Of a stretch of 39,456 nucleotides of DNA, positions 32,476-39,456 are shown piece by piece. The position numbers were made by a program, and so were the translations under genes. Positions within the stretch are counted from its first letter, which is position 1. Each line of letters starts with the position of its first letter. This stretch comes from a virus: positions 1-39,456 of the IMG/VR virus record IMGVR_UViG_3300027969_000202; one strand, 5' to 3'. The notes beneath the pieces were generated by a model, which had not been told where the DNA came from, did not search any database, and saw only the letters and a list, made by a program, of their open reading frames with translations.

Positions 32476-32508
32476 TACGCGCACGCGCGCGTGTTGCGTA
32501 AACGCAAC
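32476..32508. other. Alternating purine-pyrimidine tract and hairpin
   Basis: Bases 32476-32494 alternate strictly (TACGCGCACGCGCGCGTGT), including the palindrome CACGCGCGCGTG, a Z-DNA-prone run. GTTGCGT-AA-ACGCAAC (32493-32508) follows as a perfect inverted repeat. Confidence 0.6.
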
Positions 32509-32581
32509 GAAAAGAAAGCCAGACAACAAGAAAAGCATCGTCCACTTTATACAATGACCATTATGTTAAGTTGACCCTAAG

Positions 32582-32670
32582 TTATCCACAGAAAAAATAC
32601 TACTCAGGCATTACAGTTTGAGTTATCCACAGGCAAATGTGGACAACTGTGGAAAACACCCTGTGGACAA
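32582..32670. promoter_or_regulatory. Cluster of five DnaA boxes, candidate origin
   Basis: Two perfect TTATCCACA boxes on the + strand (32582-32590, 32623-32631) and three on the - strand: TGTGGACAA (32638-32646), TGTGGAAAA (32648-32656), TGTGGACAA (32662-32670). Five in 89 bases is far above chance. A GC-rich stretch (about 32671-32750) and an AT-rich tract follow. The arrangement looks like a bacterial or plasmid oriC core. Confidence 0.8.
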
Positions 32671-32798
32671 GCGCCCACGGCCTGCCCAGCCGGCCAAGGG
32701 GGAGGGGGTAGGGCCGGCGCGAAAGGGCCGCAGGAACGGTAGCCCCGCGAACATTTTTTATTTTTATTTTTTAAAAAAATCATTTACCATCACCCCTA
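32671..32798. other. Rest of the terS-terL non-coding region: GC-rich block then A/T tract
   Basis: GC-rich from about 32671 to 32750 (GGCC, GGGGGAGGGGG, GGGCCGG), then 32752-32780 is nearly all T and A (ATTTTTTATTTTTATTTTTT then A-run), ending in a leader with no Shine-Dalgarno site before the large terminase start. The A/T tract could be the duplex-unwinding element of the DnaA-box region. I see no convincing gene in 32438-32798. Confidence 0.5.
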
Positions 32799-34325
32799 AT
32801 GCAAACCACGATCTATAAGCCCGAAGACGAACAAGAGCTGATGGCCACTCTGTGGACACCGGCGATTGCCGATGACCCCGAGGCGTTTGTGTTGTTTGCT
32901 TTCCCTTGGGGCCAAGAGAACACACCCCTTCAAAACTTCAAGGGGCCGCGCAAGTGGCAACGCGAAGTCCTGCGGGAGATAGCCCAGCACATCAAAGACA
33001 ACCAGGGCAAGATAGATTTCAACACTCTGCGCAGTGCAGTCAGTTCTGGCCGCGGTATTGGCAAGTCTGCGCTAGTGAGCTGGCTTACCATCTGGATGTT
33101 ATCCACGCGCATAGGCTCAACAACGATCATTTCGGCCAACAGCGAAGCCCAGCTGCGTGCGGTGACTTGGGCTGAGATCACAAAGTGGTTGGCCATGAGC
33201 ATTAACAGCCACTGGTTTGAGGTGGCAGCCACCAAGATCACGCCTGCGGCATGGCTGACTGAACTGGTTGAAAAAGACCTTAAAAAAGGCACACGGTATT
33301 GGGCTGTTGAAGGCCGCCTATGGTCAGCAGAGAATCCTGACGCTTACGCTGGTGTCCACAACTTTGATGGTGTGATGGTGATTTTTGACGAGGCCAGCGG
33401 TATTGACGACAGCATCTGGGCTGTGACGGCTGGATTTTTTACCGAGAACACACCGAACCGCCTTTGGTTGGCTTTTTCCAACCCACGGCGCAACACTGGC
33501 TACTTTTATGAGTGCTTTAACTCTAAGCGCGACTTTTGGAGTAACAAGGTGGTGGACGCACGCACGGTGGAAGGCACAGACAAACAAGTCTATCAAAACA
33601 TCATTGACGAATACGGCCCCGACAGCTCACAAGCCCATGTTGAGGTCTATGGCATGTTCCCATCTGAGGGTGATGACCAGTTTATTCCGGCTGACATTGT
33701 GGATGAGGCCATGGCACGGCCCAAGTACAAGGATCAAACGGCGCCCATCATCATTGGAGTTGACCCTGCACGCTTTGGTGCTGACGCCACGGTGATTGCT
33801 ATTAGGCAAGGGCGCGACATTGTGAGGATTGACAGGCATCGAGGTGATGACACCATGACTGTGGTTGGCCATATTATTGAGGCCATGGAGGAATTCAAGC
33901 CTGCCATGGTGGTGATTGATGAAGGTGGGCTTGGGGCTGGCATTGTTGACCGTTTGAAGGAGCAAAGGTACAAAATCAAAGGTGTCAACTTTGGCAATAA
34001 ATCGGCAAATCCGATCATGTATGGCAATAAAAGGGCCGAAATGTGGGGAAAAATGAAGGATTGGCTCAGAACGGCAAGCATTCCCAAAGATAGGTTCTTG
34101 AAAACTGATTTGGTATCGCCTATGATCAAGCCAGACTCTAGGGGCACTATATTTTTGGAGAGCAAGAAGGACATGAAAGCCCGAGGTTTGGCCAGTCCTG
34201 ACGCAGCAGACGCAATTTGTGTTACTTTTGCGTTTCCTGTGGCTCATAGGGAATATACTGCGAGGGAAACAAGCCGCAAGTACACTGACAGGACGGCGGT
34301 TGCAACTTCATGGATGGGCAGTTAA
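32799..34325 (+). CDS. terL: Terminase large subunit
   Basis: A 508-aa protein close to P22 gp2 (499 aa). The ATPase has Walker A SSGRGIGKSA (about residues 83-92) and Walker B VMVIFDEASG. The C-terminal RNase H-like nuclease has GVDPARFGADATV, VVIDEGGLGAG and SPDAADAICVTFAF, containing the catalytic acidic residues. It pumps DNA into the procapsid through the portal and cuts concatemers. No ribosome site precedes the ATG, only ACCATCACCCCTA. Confidence 0.93.
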   Translation: MQTTIYKPEDEQELMATLWTPAIADDPEAFVLFAFPWGQENTPLQNFKGPRKWQREVLREIAQHIKDNQGKIDFNTLRSAVSSGRGIGKSALVSWLTIWMLSTRIGSTTIISANSEAQLRAVTWAEITKWLAMSINSHWFEVAATKITPAAWLTELVEKDLKKGTRYWAVEGRLWSAENPDAYAGVHNFDGVMVIFDEASGIDDSIWAVTAGFFTENTPNRLWLAFSNPRRNTGYFYECFNSKRDFWSNKVVDARTVEGTDKQVYQNIIDEYGPDSSQAHVEVYGMFPSEGDDQFIPADIVDEAMARPKYKDQTAPIIIGVDPARFGADATVIAIRQGRDIVRIDRHRGDDTMTVVGHIIEAMEEFKPAMVVIDEGGLGAGIVDRLKEQRYKIKGVNFGNKSANPIMYGNKRAEMWGKMKDWLRTASIPKDRFLKTDLVSPMIKPDSRGTIFLESKKDMKARGLASPDAADAICVTFAFPVAHREYTARETSRKYTDRTAVATSWMGS

Positions 34326-34586
34326 ATGGCTACCAAAAAGAATGTATCTTTAAGCGTAGGTCGCGGTGAAAAGTTGCCGGTCAGCAAGGGCGCCGGCCTG
34401 ACCGAGAAGGGCCGAGCCAAGTACAACGCAGCCACTGGCTCGAACCTCAAGGCGCCAGCGCCTAACCCTAAGACCAAAGCAGATCAGGGGCGCAAGGATT
34501 CATTTTGTGCAAGGATGGGCGCAGTAGCGGCCAACGCCAAGGATGGCGAACGCGCTAAAGCGGCTCTTAAACGATGGAAGTGTTAA
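34326..34586 (+). CDS. Small basic conserved protein (possibly DUF6321 family)
   Basis: An 86-aa Lys/Ala/Gly-rich protein that starts directly after the terminase stop. It has NVSLSVGRGEKLPVSKGAGLTEKGRAKYNAATGSNLKAP, DQGRKDSFCARMGAV and KAALKRWKC. I recall this as a widespread phage and bacterial small domain, probably DUF6321. Its basic, flexible character suggests DNA or RNA binding. It may be a histone-like or packaging helper; no proven role. Confidence 0.7.
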   Translation: MATKKNVSLSVGRGEKLPVSKGAGLTEKGRAKYNAATGSNLKAPAPNPKTKADQGRKDSFCARMGAVAANAKDGERAKAALKRWKC

Positions 34587-34587
34587 C

Positions 34588-34737
34588 ATGAAAAAGCCCG
34601 GCTTATATGCCAACATTCACGCAAAACAGGCTCGCATAGCCGCTGGCTCTAAAGAAAAAATGCGCCAGCCAGGTGCTAAAGGCGCACCAACAGCTAAAGA
34701 CTTCAAAGAATCTGCTAAAACTGCAAAGAAGAAGTAA
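34588..34737 (+). CDS. Small basic protein (49 aa)
   Basis: ATG at 34588, just after the previous stop. MKKPGLYANIHAKQARIAAG, then SKEKMRQPGAKGAPTAKDFKESAKTAKKK: 13 lysines or arginines in 49 residues. The pattern KPGLYANIHAK is common in phage small proteins beside terminase and portal genes. Possibly nucleic acid binding. Confidence 0.65.
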   Translation: MKKPGLYANIHAKQARIAAGSKEKMRQPGAKGAPTAKDFKESAKTAKKK

Positions 34738-34739
34738 TC

Positions 34740-34889
34740 ATGCCACTCGTCAAATCAAAATCACCCGAAGCCTTCCGCAAGAACGTCAAGGCCGAAGTGG
34801 CCGCAGGCAAACCAGTCAAGCAGGCTGTGGCCATTGCTTATGCGGTCAAGCGCGAAGCACAAAAACCAATGGCCAAAAAAGGTAAGTAA
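34740..34889 (+). CDS. Small basic protein (49 aa)
   Basis: ATG at 34740, two bases after the previous stop. MPLVKSKSPEAFRKNVKAEV, then AAGKPVKQAVAIAYAVKREAQKPMAKKGK. The helix-forming core (KSPEAFRKNVKAEVAAGKPVKQAVAIAY) is well known in phage and bacterial small proteins of unknown function. Its stop overlaps the next start (TAATG). Confidence 0.65.
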   Translation: MPLVKSKSPEAFRKNVKAEVAAGKPVKQAVAIAYAVKREAQKPMAKKGK

Positions 34890-35311
34890 TGCCTATAAAC
34901 GCATTAGCCCCCGTGTCCGTAAATATGTTGGGTGTAACACCAGCCTATGCAGCTATTACGGACTTTAGCAAATACGCAAATTTAACAAGCGACAACAAAA
35001 AGTTAAAAGTTGACTATCAACCTTTAAATTTTGACGAGCTATTAAAAGCGGGCGCGTTTAGGGTAACTCATCAAGGGTTAGACGATGGGTACAACCCTGA
35101 TCCTAAAGCTGGCTTTTCATTAGTATCTGCCTATAACGATGCAGTTGGCCCAGGCACAAGGGGCTGGAAAGATAACGAGCTTGCTTTGCCAGTGGTTAGA
35201 GAATTGATGACTCAACGGCCAGCAGATATAGGCGCACACAAATATATGCAAATTATTCAATCAGCTAGGGACTTAGGTTTGACGGACAGTCAAATCTTTG
35301 GTACAAAATGA
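34889..35311 (+). CDS. Hypothetical protein in terminase-portal interval
   Basis: A 140-aa protein with a mildly hydrophobic start (APVSVNMLGVTPAYAAITDFSKYANL) but no clean membrane helix, then a mixed part with QGLDDGYNPDPKAGFSLVSAYND and a C-terminal helix, IGAHKYMQIIQSARDLGLTDSQIF. Starts and stops overlap its neighbours (TAATG; ATGA). No family recognised. The bases are more AT-rich than those of the flanking genes, which may mean recent arrival. Confidence 0.5.
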   Translation: MPINALAPVSVNMLGVTPAYAAITDFSKYANLTSDNKKLKVDYQPLNFDELLKAGAFRVTHQGLDDGYNPDPKAGFSLVSAYNDAVGPGTRGWKDNELALPVVRELMTQRPADIGAHKYMQIIQSARDLGLTDSQIFGTK

Positions 35312-35541
35312 AAGCACTGCAAGACTGCATCATCATTGAGCGCGATGTTGACAAGCACCCCTTGTTTGTGTTGCCCCAAACTGAAAAGCTAGGTACTGGC
35401 ATTGCTGTTGCCATTGGCCCAAAATGCCTAGACATCAAAGTCGGCGACCATGTATACTTCGACGTAGGGCAAGAATTTAAGCTAGATGGCAAAGAATATG
35501 TCGTCATGCGTGAGCCTCATATTTTAGGGGTTTTGGAATGA
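35308..35541 (+). CDS. GroES-like co-chaperonin
   Basis: A 77-aa protein with the Cpn10 pattern: KALQDCIIIERDV at the N-terminus, a short mobile-loop-like region (HPLFVLPQTEKLGTG), then IAVAIGPKCLDIKVGDHVYFDVGQEFKLDGKEYVVMREPHILGVLE. Phage-coded GroES replacements (T4 gp31 type) cap host GroEL and help fold the coat protein. It is a little shorter than host GroES (97 aa). It sits before the portal gene with four-base overlaps on both sides. No GroEL is in the window. Confidence 0.8.
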   Translation: MKALQDCIIIERDVDKHPLFVLPQTEKLGTGIAVAIGPKCLDIKVGDHVYFDVGQEFKLDGKEYVVMREPHILGVLE

Positions 35542-37727
35542 ATGATCCAACCGGAATAGTCGCCGCCGCTAACGTAGCTGCTGGCGGCAAACCACCAAAG
35601 TCTGATTCAGACATTCTGACAACCGCCCGCGCTCGGTTGGACATGGCCGTTGCCGCACTGGCCGAGTCACGCGAAGATGAAATTGACGATCTGCGTTTCT
35701 ACGCCGGATCTCCAGACAACCACTGGCAGTGGCCTGCTGACGTGCTGGCCACCCGTGGCGCGGTGCAAGGTCAGACAATCAATGCACGCCCAACGCTCAC
35801 AATCAACAAACTGCCGCAACACGTTCGTCAAGTGACGAATGACATGCGTCAGAATCGCCCAGGCGCACGGGTTATTCCTGTGGATGACGATGCTGATGTG
35901 GAAGTGGCAGACATTTTCAACGGCATGATTCGCCATATTGAGTACATCTCTGATGCTGACGTGGCCTATGACACGGCGTGTGAGAACCAAGTGTCCTACG
36001 GCGAGGGTTACATCACCCTGATGACCGAGTATTGTGACGAAAACACATTCGATCAAGACATTAAGATTGGCCGGATTCGCAACTCGTTCAGCGTCTACAT
36101 GGATCCACTGATCCAAGACCCAACGGGTGCGGATGCCAAGTATTGTTTTATCACCGAAGACCTTACAAAAGCAGAATATGAGCGCCAGTATCCTGATGCC
36201 GCGCCTATTTCGACTTTACAGTCGCTCGGCGTGGGTGACCAGTCGATCAGCAACTGGCTCAATGAAGACACCGTGCGTATCGCCAGTTATTACTACATCG
36301 ACTACGACAAAACCAAGCTGAATTTGTACCCTGGCAACCAGTCTGCCTTTGAAGGTACGCCCGAGGACAAGATGCTCAAGGGCATGTTTGGCAAACCTGT
36401 CAAATCACGCATGTCTGAGCGCCCACGGGTGATGTATTGCAAGATCAACGGCTATGAAATCCTTGAACAAAAAGAGTGGGCTGGCAAATGGATCCCCGTG
36501 ATCCGTGTTGTTGGCAATGAATTCGAGGTTGATGGCCGTATCTACATCTCTGGACTTGTCAGAAACGCCAAAGATGCCCAGCGCATGTACAACTACTGGG
36601 TTAGCCAAGAAGCTGAGATGCTGGCTCTGGCGCCCAAGGCTCCGTTCATTGGCTATGGTGGCCAGTTCGAGGGTTATGAGGACAAGTGGAAGACAGCCAA
36701 CACAAACAATTGGCCCTATCTGGAGGTCAATCCTGACGTTACAGACGGTCAAGGCGCAGTCTTGCCACTACCCCAGCGTGCCCAGCCTCCAATGGCCTCC
36801 ACGGGTCTATTACAAGCCAAAGCAGGCGCATCTGAGGACATTAAGTCCACAACTGGCCAATATAACGCATCACTTGGTATGGGTTCCAACGAACGCTCTG
36901 GTAAAGCCATTCTGGCCCGCCAGCGTGAGGGTGATGTAGGTACTTACCATTACGGGGATAACCTGACCCGTGCCGTGCGCCATGTGGCTCGTCAGTTGGT
37001 GGACTTGATCCCTAAGATTTACGACACACAGCGCATTGCTCGCATCATTGGTGAAGACGGCGAGACTAAGATGGTCAAGATCAACCCTGACCAGCCTCAA
37101 CCCGTCAACAAGATTGTCAACGAGCAGGGTATTGTGATCGAGAAGATTTACAACCCAGGTGTCGGCAAGTACGATGTGGTGGCCACGACTGGCCCAGGCT
37201 ACGCAACCAAGCGCCAAGAGGCGCTAGAAGCCATGGCTCAGTTGTTACAGGGTAATCCCCAACTGTGGCAAGTGGCTGGTGACTTGTTCGTTAAGAACAT
37301 GGACTGGCCTGGCGCACAGGAAATGTCCAAGCGCTTTGCCAAGACAATCGACCCTAAATTCTTGTCGGATGGCGAGGATGATCCAGCATTGCAGGCAGCG
37401 CAGCAACAGATTCAGGCCATGGGCGCTGAGATGGAGCAGATGCACCAGATGATCCAGAATGTCGGCAAGTCCATTGAAATGCAGGACTTGGAGCGCAAGG
37501 ACTTTGAGGCTCAGATCAAACTGTATGATGCCGAAACCAAGCGTATTGCTGCGGTGCAAGCCGGTATGACCGAAGAGCAGATCCAAGACATCGCCATGGG
37601 CGTGGTTGCTGCGGCCATGGAGTCGCAGAACACAATGAACCAAATGCCTGAGATGCGTGAAGAGCCGATGGCCATGGAAGAACAACAGATGATGCCACCC
37701 GAACAACAGATGGGACTGCCAACATGA
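35538..37727 (+). CDS. Portal protein, P22 gp1-like
   Basis: A 729-aa protein, nearly the same length as P22 gp1 (725 aa). Recognisable parts: SREDEIDDLRFYAGSPDNHWQWP, LTINKLPQHVRQVTNDMRQNRP, the EGYITLMTEY block, KAGASEDIKSTTGQYNASLGMGSNERSGKAILARQREGD, and a C-terminal helical barrel rich in Gln and Met (QQIQAMGAEMEQMHQMIQ). It forms the 12-fold ring for DNA entry and exit and carries the gp4/gp10 tail. It overlaps genes on both sides by four bases. Confidence 0.93.
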   Translation: MNDPTGIVAAANVAAGGKPPKSDSDILTTARARLDMAVAALAESREDEIDDLRFYAGSPDNHWQWPADVLATRGAVQGQTINARPTLTINKLPQHVRQVTNDMRQNRPGARVIPVDDDADVEVADIFNGMIRHIEYISDADVAYDTACENQVSYGEGYITLMTEYCDENTFDQDIKIGRIRNSFSVYMDPLIQDPTGADAKYCFITEDLTKAEYERQYPDAAPISTLQSLGVGDQSISNWLNEDTVRIASYYYIDYDKTKLNLYPGNQSAFEGTPEDKMLKGMFGKPVKSRMSERPRVMYCKINGYEILEQKEWAGKWIPVIRVVGNEFEVDGRIYISGLVRNAKDAQRMYNYWVSQEAEMLALAPKAPFIGYGGQFEGYEDKWKTANTNNWPYLEVNPDVTDGQGAVLPLPQRAQPPMASTGLLQAKAGASEDIKSTTGQYNASLGMGSNERSGKAILARQREGDVGTYHYGDNLTRAVRHVARQLVDLIPKIYDTQRIARIIGEDGETKMVKINPDQPQPVNKIVNEQGIVIEKIYNPGVGKYDVVATTGPGYATKRQEALEAMAQLLQGNPQLWQVAGDLFVKNMDWPGAQEMSKRFAKTIDPKFLSDGEDDPALQAAQQQIQAMGAEMEQMHQMIQNVGKSIEMQDLERKDFEAQIKLYDAETKRIAAVQAGMTEEQIQDIAMGVVAAAMESQNTMNQMPEMREEPMAMEEQQMMPPEQQMGLPT

Positions 37728-38086
37728 AAGCTGCCGATTTTATAGGAATACTGTTCCTAGCCCGTGATGTCACGCACAGTGTTCACTTGAACACGCGCAG
37801 TTACAGCAAGCATGTGGCGCTTAACATCTTTTATGACCGCATCATTGGCGCGGCTGACGACTTTGCCGAAGCCTACCAAGGCCGGTATGGCCTGATTGGC
37901 CCCATCACCCTGCATTCGGCCAAAAAGACGGCTAACGTCATTGAATTCTTGCAAGATTCTCTTGCTGAAATTGAAGCCGCAAGATACGATGTGTGTGATA
38001 AATCTGATTCATCACTGCAACAATTGATAGATAATATCGTTGAGATATATCTTCGCACGCTGTACAAGCTGAAATTCTTGGCATAA
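37724..38086 (+). CDS. Conserved small helical protein (possibly DUF5856)
   Basis: A 120-aa all-helical protein: MKAADFIGILFLARDVTHSVHLNTRSYSKHVALNIFYDRI, then GAADDFAEAYQGRYGLIGPI, two more helices and YLRTLYKLKFLA. This is a Dps/ferritin-like four-helix outline with His and Asp positions; I recall it as DUF5856, common in phages. Whether it binds metal is unknown. It overlaps the portal stop by four bases. Confidence 0.65.
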   Translation: MKAADFIGILFLARDVTHSVHLNTRSYSKHVALNIFYDRIIGAADDFAEAYQGRYGLIGPITLHSAKKTANVIEFLQDSLAEIEAARYDVCDKSDSSLQQLIDNIVEIYLRTLYKLKFLA

Positions 38087-38095
38087 GGAAATATG

Positions 38096-38404
38096 ATGGA
38101 ACTACTTAACCCGATGAGCAAAGCGGATTTCCCCGCTTACACGGCAACTGCCGGTGCAAGCGCAGGCAACACAACCGCATGGAACGCTGGCCCTCAAGGC
38201 GTTTTGGTTTGGTGCGAAGTGCCTTGCTACGTTGAAGTGGGCGTTGGGGCTGTTGCTACCAGTGCCAGCACTCCGATCCCTGCTTACACGCCAATTCCTT
38301 TTTATCTGCAACTCAGTTTAAACGGCTCCCCTTGGCGTGTCAGTGTGCTGCGAATTGGTAGCTCAGACGGCACTGCGTACTGCAAGCCTATCAACAAACA
38401 ATGA
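38096..38404 (+). CDS. Small structural protein before tailspike, unknown
   Basis: I prefer the ATG at 38096, as AAGGA is six bases upstream; the ATG at 38093 is only three away. The 102-aa product is beta-rich with paired cysteines (VWCEVPCYVEVGVG) and ends in GTAYCKPINKQ. It probably is a tail or head surface protein. It overlaps the next start by four bases. Confidence 0.55.
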   Translation: MELLNPMSKADFPAYTATAGASAGNTTAWNAGPQGVLVWCEVPCYVEVGVGAVATSASTPIPAYTPIPFYLQLSLNGSPWRVSVLRIGSSDGTAYCKPINKQ

Positions 38405-38565
38405 GCTTCGGTGTCGCCCTTCGCAATTCGGTGGCCATTGGCCTAGCTGGCATCGTCACGCTGTTTTCAGGCACACGCGACAGTGGTGCTTCAGTAGGCA
38501 ATTTGCTGTGCGAAAATGGCGACAACCTCGTCCAAGAGGACGGTGGACAAATTCTTTTGGAGTGA
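38401..38565 (+). CDS. Small protein with LLxE-GD-LxQED-ILL motif (54 aa)
   Basis: ATG overlaps the previous stop (ATGA). MSFGVALRNSVAIGLAGIV is weakly hydrophobic; the end SVGNLLCENGDNLVQEDG and GQILLE matches the end of the protein at 4562. Both lie next to a tailspike gene. Function unknown. Confidence 0.55.
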   Translation: MSFGVALRNSVAIGLAGIVTLFSGTRDSGASVGNLLCENGDNLVQEDGGQILLE

Positions 38566-38570
38566 CCTAA

Positions 38571-39456
38571 ATGGCCGTCAATCTTTCCCCCGTGGGCGGC
38601 GTTGCGGCCCAGTTTTTCACTAATACCGGCGCAGTCTTGATTGGCGGTAAACTGTACACCTATGCGGCTGGCACAACCACGCCTGCGGCAGCTTACACAA
38701 ATTCTACTGGCGGCACTGCTTGGACAAACCCTATTGTTTTAGATGCCGCAGGCCGCGTGTCTGGTAGCGGTGAAATTTGGCTGACTGATGGCATTAACTA
38801 CAAATTTGTGTTGAAAGATAGCAACGATGTTTTGATTGCCACATACGACAATATCAGTGGTATTAACTCTAACTTTGTTGCGTACACCAACAGCCAAGAA
38901 ATTCAAACTGCAACCTCTGGTCAGACCGTCTTTACGTTGACCACAATGCAGTACCAAGTTGGCACTAACAGCTTGTCTGTGTTTGTCGATGGTGTAAACC
39001 AATACGGCCCCGGCGCTCAGTATGCGTACACTGAGACAAGTTCCACATCGGTGACATTTGTGTCTGGACTCCATGTGGGTGCTGTGGTTAAGTTTACTTC
39101 AACTCAGCAGCAAGGCGCAGGAGCAGTAGATGCTTCACAAGTGTCTTACGATCCACCTTTTACTGGCTCTGTCATTACAAATGTTGAAGCTAAATTAGGT
39201 CAATCTGTTAGCGTCATGGATTTTGGTGCAGTATGTAATGGTATTGTGGATGACACTGCGGCAGTTCAAGCAGCTGTCAACTACTGCTTAACAGACCCAC
39301 TTAGACCTATTTCTTTGATAGTGCCAGGCCAATGTAAGCTAACAGCATCAATTAACATTGACCAAACAGTAAGTGTCACAACTCTAAAATTAGGTGACTT
39401 TAGAATTATTGGTCAAGGCAAAATGCCTGGCTTTTACACCACAACCCCAATTGTGA
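38571..39456 (+). CDS. Tailspike with P22-type head-binding domain (partial, runs off end)
   Basis: ATG at 38571; the frame is open to the edge (295 codons). Residues about 12-75 (QFFTNTGAVLIGGKLYTYAAG, then TTTPAAAYTNSTGG and NPIVLDAAGRVSG-GEIWLTDG) form a head-binding domain like that of podophage tailspikes, which docks the spike to the portal-tail hub. A linker domain follows, then from residue 211 the QSVSVMDFGAV beta-helix start. From 39201 it is nearly identical to 4904-5159, in the same frame. Continued at 5160 it would give a 693-aa spike ending at 6355, close to the 666-667 aa of P22 tailspike. Confidence 0.85.
   Translation, partial: MAVNLSPVGGVAAQFFTNTGAVLIGGKLYTYAAGTTTPAAAYTNSTGGTAWTNPIVLDAAGRVSGSGEIWLTDGINYKFVLKDSNDVLIATYDNISGINSNFVAYTNSQEIQTATSGQTVFTLTTMQYQVGTNSLSVFVDGVNQYGPGAQYAYTETSSTSVTFVSGLHVGAVVKFTSTQQQGAGAVDASQVSYDPPFTGSVITNVEAKLGQSVSVMDFGAVCNGIVDDTAAVQAAVNYCLTDPLRPISLIVPGQCKLTASINIDQTVSVTTLKLGDFRIIGQGKMPGFYTTTPIV
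39201..39456 (+). repeat. Terminal copy of the tailspike repeat
   Basis: Matches 4904-5159 with three mismatches; the last 127 bases are identical. The offset is 34,297 bp, the likely size of the circular or circularly permuted genome. Confidence 0.97.

Noticed and set aside
32618-32818. 66-aa frame in the terS-terL spacer
   Set aside because: No normal start with a ribosome site; spans DnaA boxes, the GC block and the A/T tract, with a low-complexity product.
33627-34247. 206-aa open frame on the - strand
   Set aside because: Antisense to the terminase nuclease domain, whose motifs prove the + frame is coding.
1-39456. tRNA genes
   Set aside because: I saw no convincing cloverleaf with a GGTTC-type T arm; the GGTTC copies at 31447-31463 are tandem repeats, not T loops.

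Overview
The window is tailed-phage (Caudoviricetes) DNA with no bacterial housekeeping genes. Its protein families (P22-like podovirus head/tail set, Sak4-type recombination genes, 3-TM holin, M15 endolysin) and perfect TTATCCACA DnaA boxes point to a phage of a Gram-negative, probably proteobacterial, host. A freshwater betaproteobacterium is my guess from the general look of the genes; nothing in the sequence proves it. I see no integrase, tRNA, DNA polymerase, RNA polymerase or CRISPR array.

The key structural fact is that the last 127 bases (39330-39456) are identical to 5033-5159 and lie inside a 256-nt near-identical repeat (4904-5159 / 39201-39456, three mismatches). The reading frames match across the repeat. 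Joining the right end to the internal copy closes a circle of 34,297 bp carrying a complete P22-like gene set. Bases 1 to about 4900 then become a side branch with its own scaffold-like protein and its own HK97-fold type major capsid protein. I think the contig joins two phages (or two alleles) at a shared tailspike body, although a real mosaic genome cannot be excluded.

Layout. 1-4747 (module A): end of an unknown gene, scaffold-like protein, a conserved head protein, a decoration-like protein, major capsid protein, a small basic protein and small structural proteins, punctuated by hairpin terminators. 4760-8651: tailspike/tail-fibre genes. 8720-21814 (module B, + strand): small protein, scaffold, P22-type coat, small head proteins, gp4-like and gp10-like head-completion proteins, possible needle protein, GNAT acetyltransferase, three ejection proteins in P22 order, then a lysis cassette ending in an M15 peptidase. 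21780-28843 (- strand): early genes for recombination and DNA metabolism (helicase, Cas4-like nuclease, SSB-like DUF669, Sak4-like ATPase, glutaredoxin fusion) and many small proteins, read from one strong repressible promoter. 28901-29006: three matching operators. 29018-32437 (+): Cro/YdaS-like regulator, primase-helicase, an unusual iteron/palindrome array, RusA, small terminase. 32438-32798: non-coding region with five DnaA boxes. 32799-39456: large terminase, small basic proteins, GroES-like protein, P22-type portal, and the start of a tailspike with a head-binding domain that runs off the end and into the repeat.

How it works together (inference): a small HTH protein represses the leftward early operon. 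Replication uses the phage primase-helicase, one or both origin-like regions, host DnaA and the host polymerase. Sak4, DUF669 and the nuclease support recombination. RusA and the terminase resolve and package DNA into a T=7-like P22-type head, with a short tail bearing beta-helix tailspikes.
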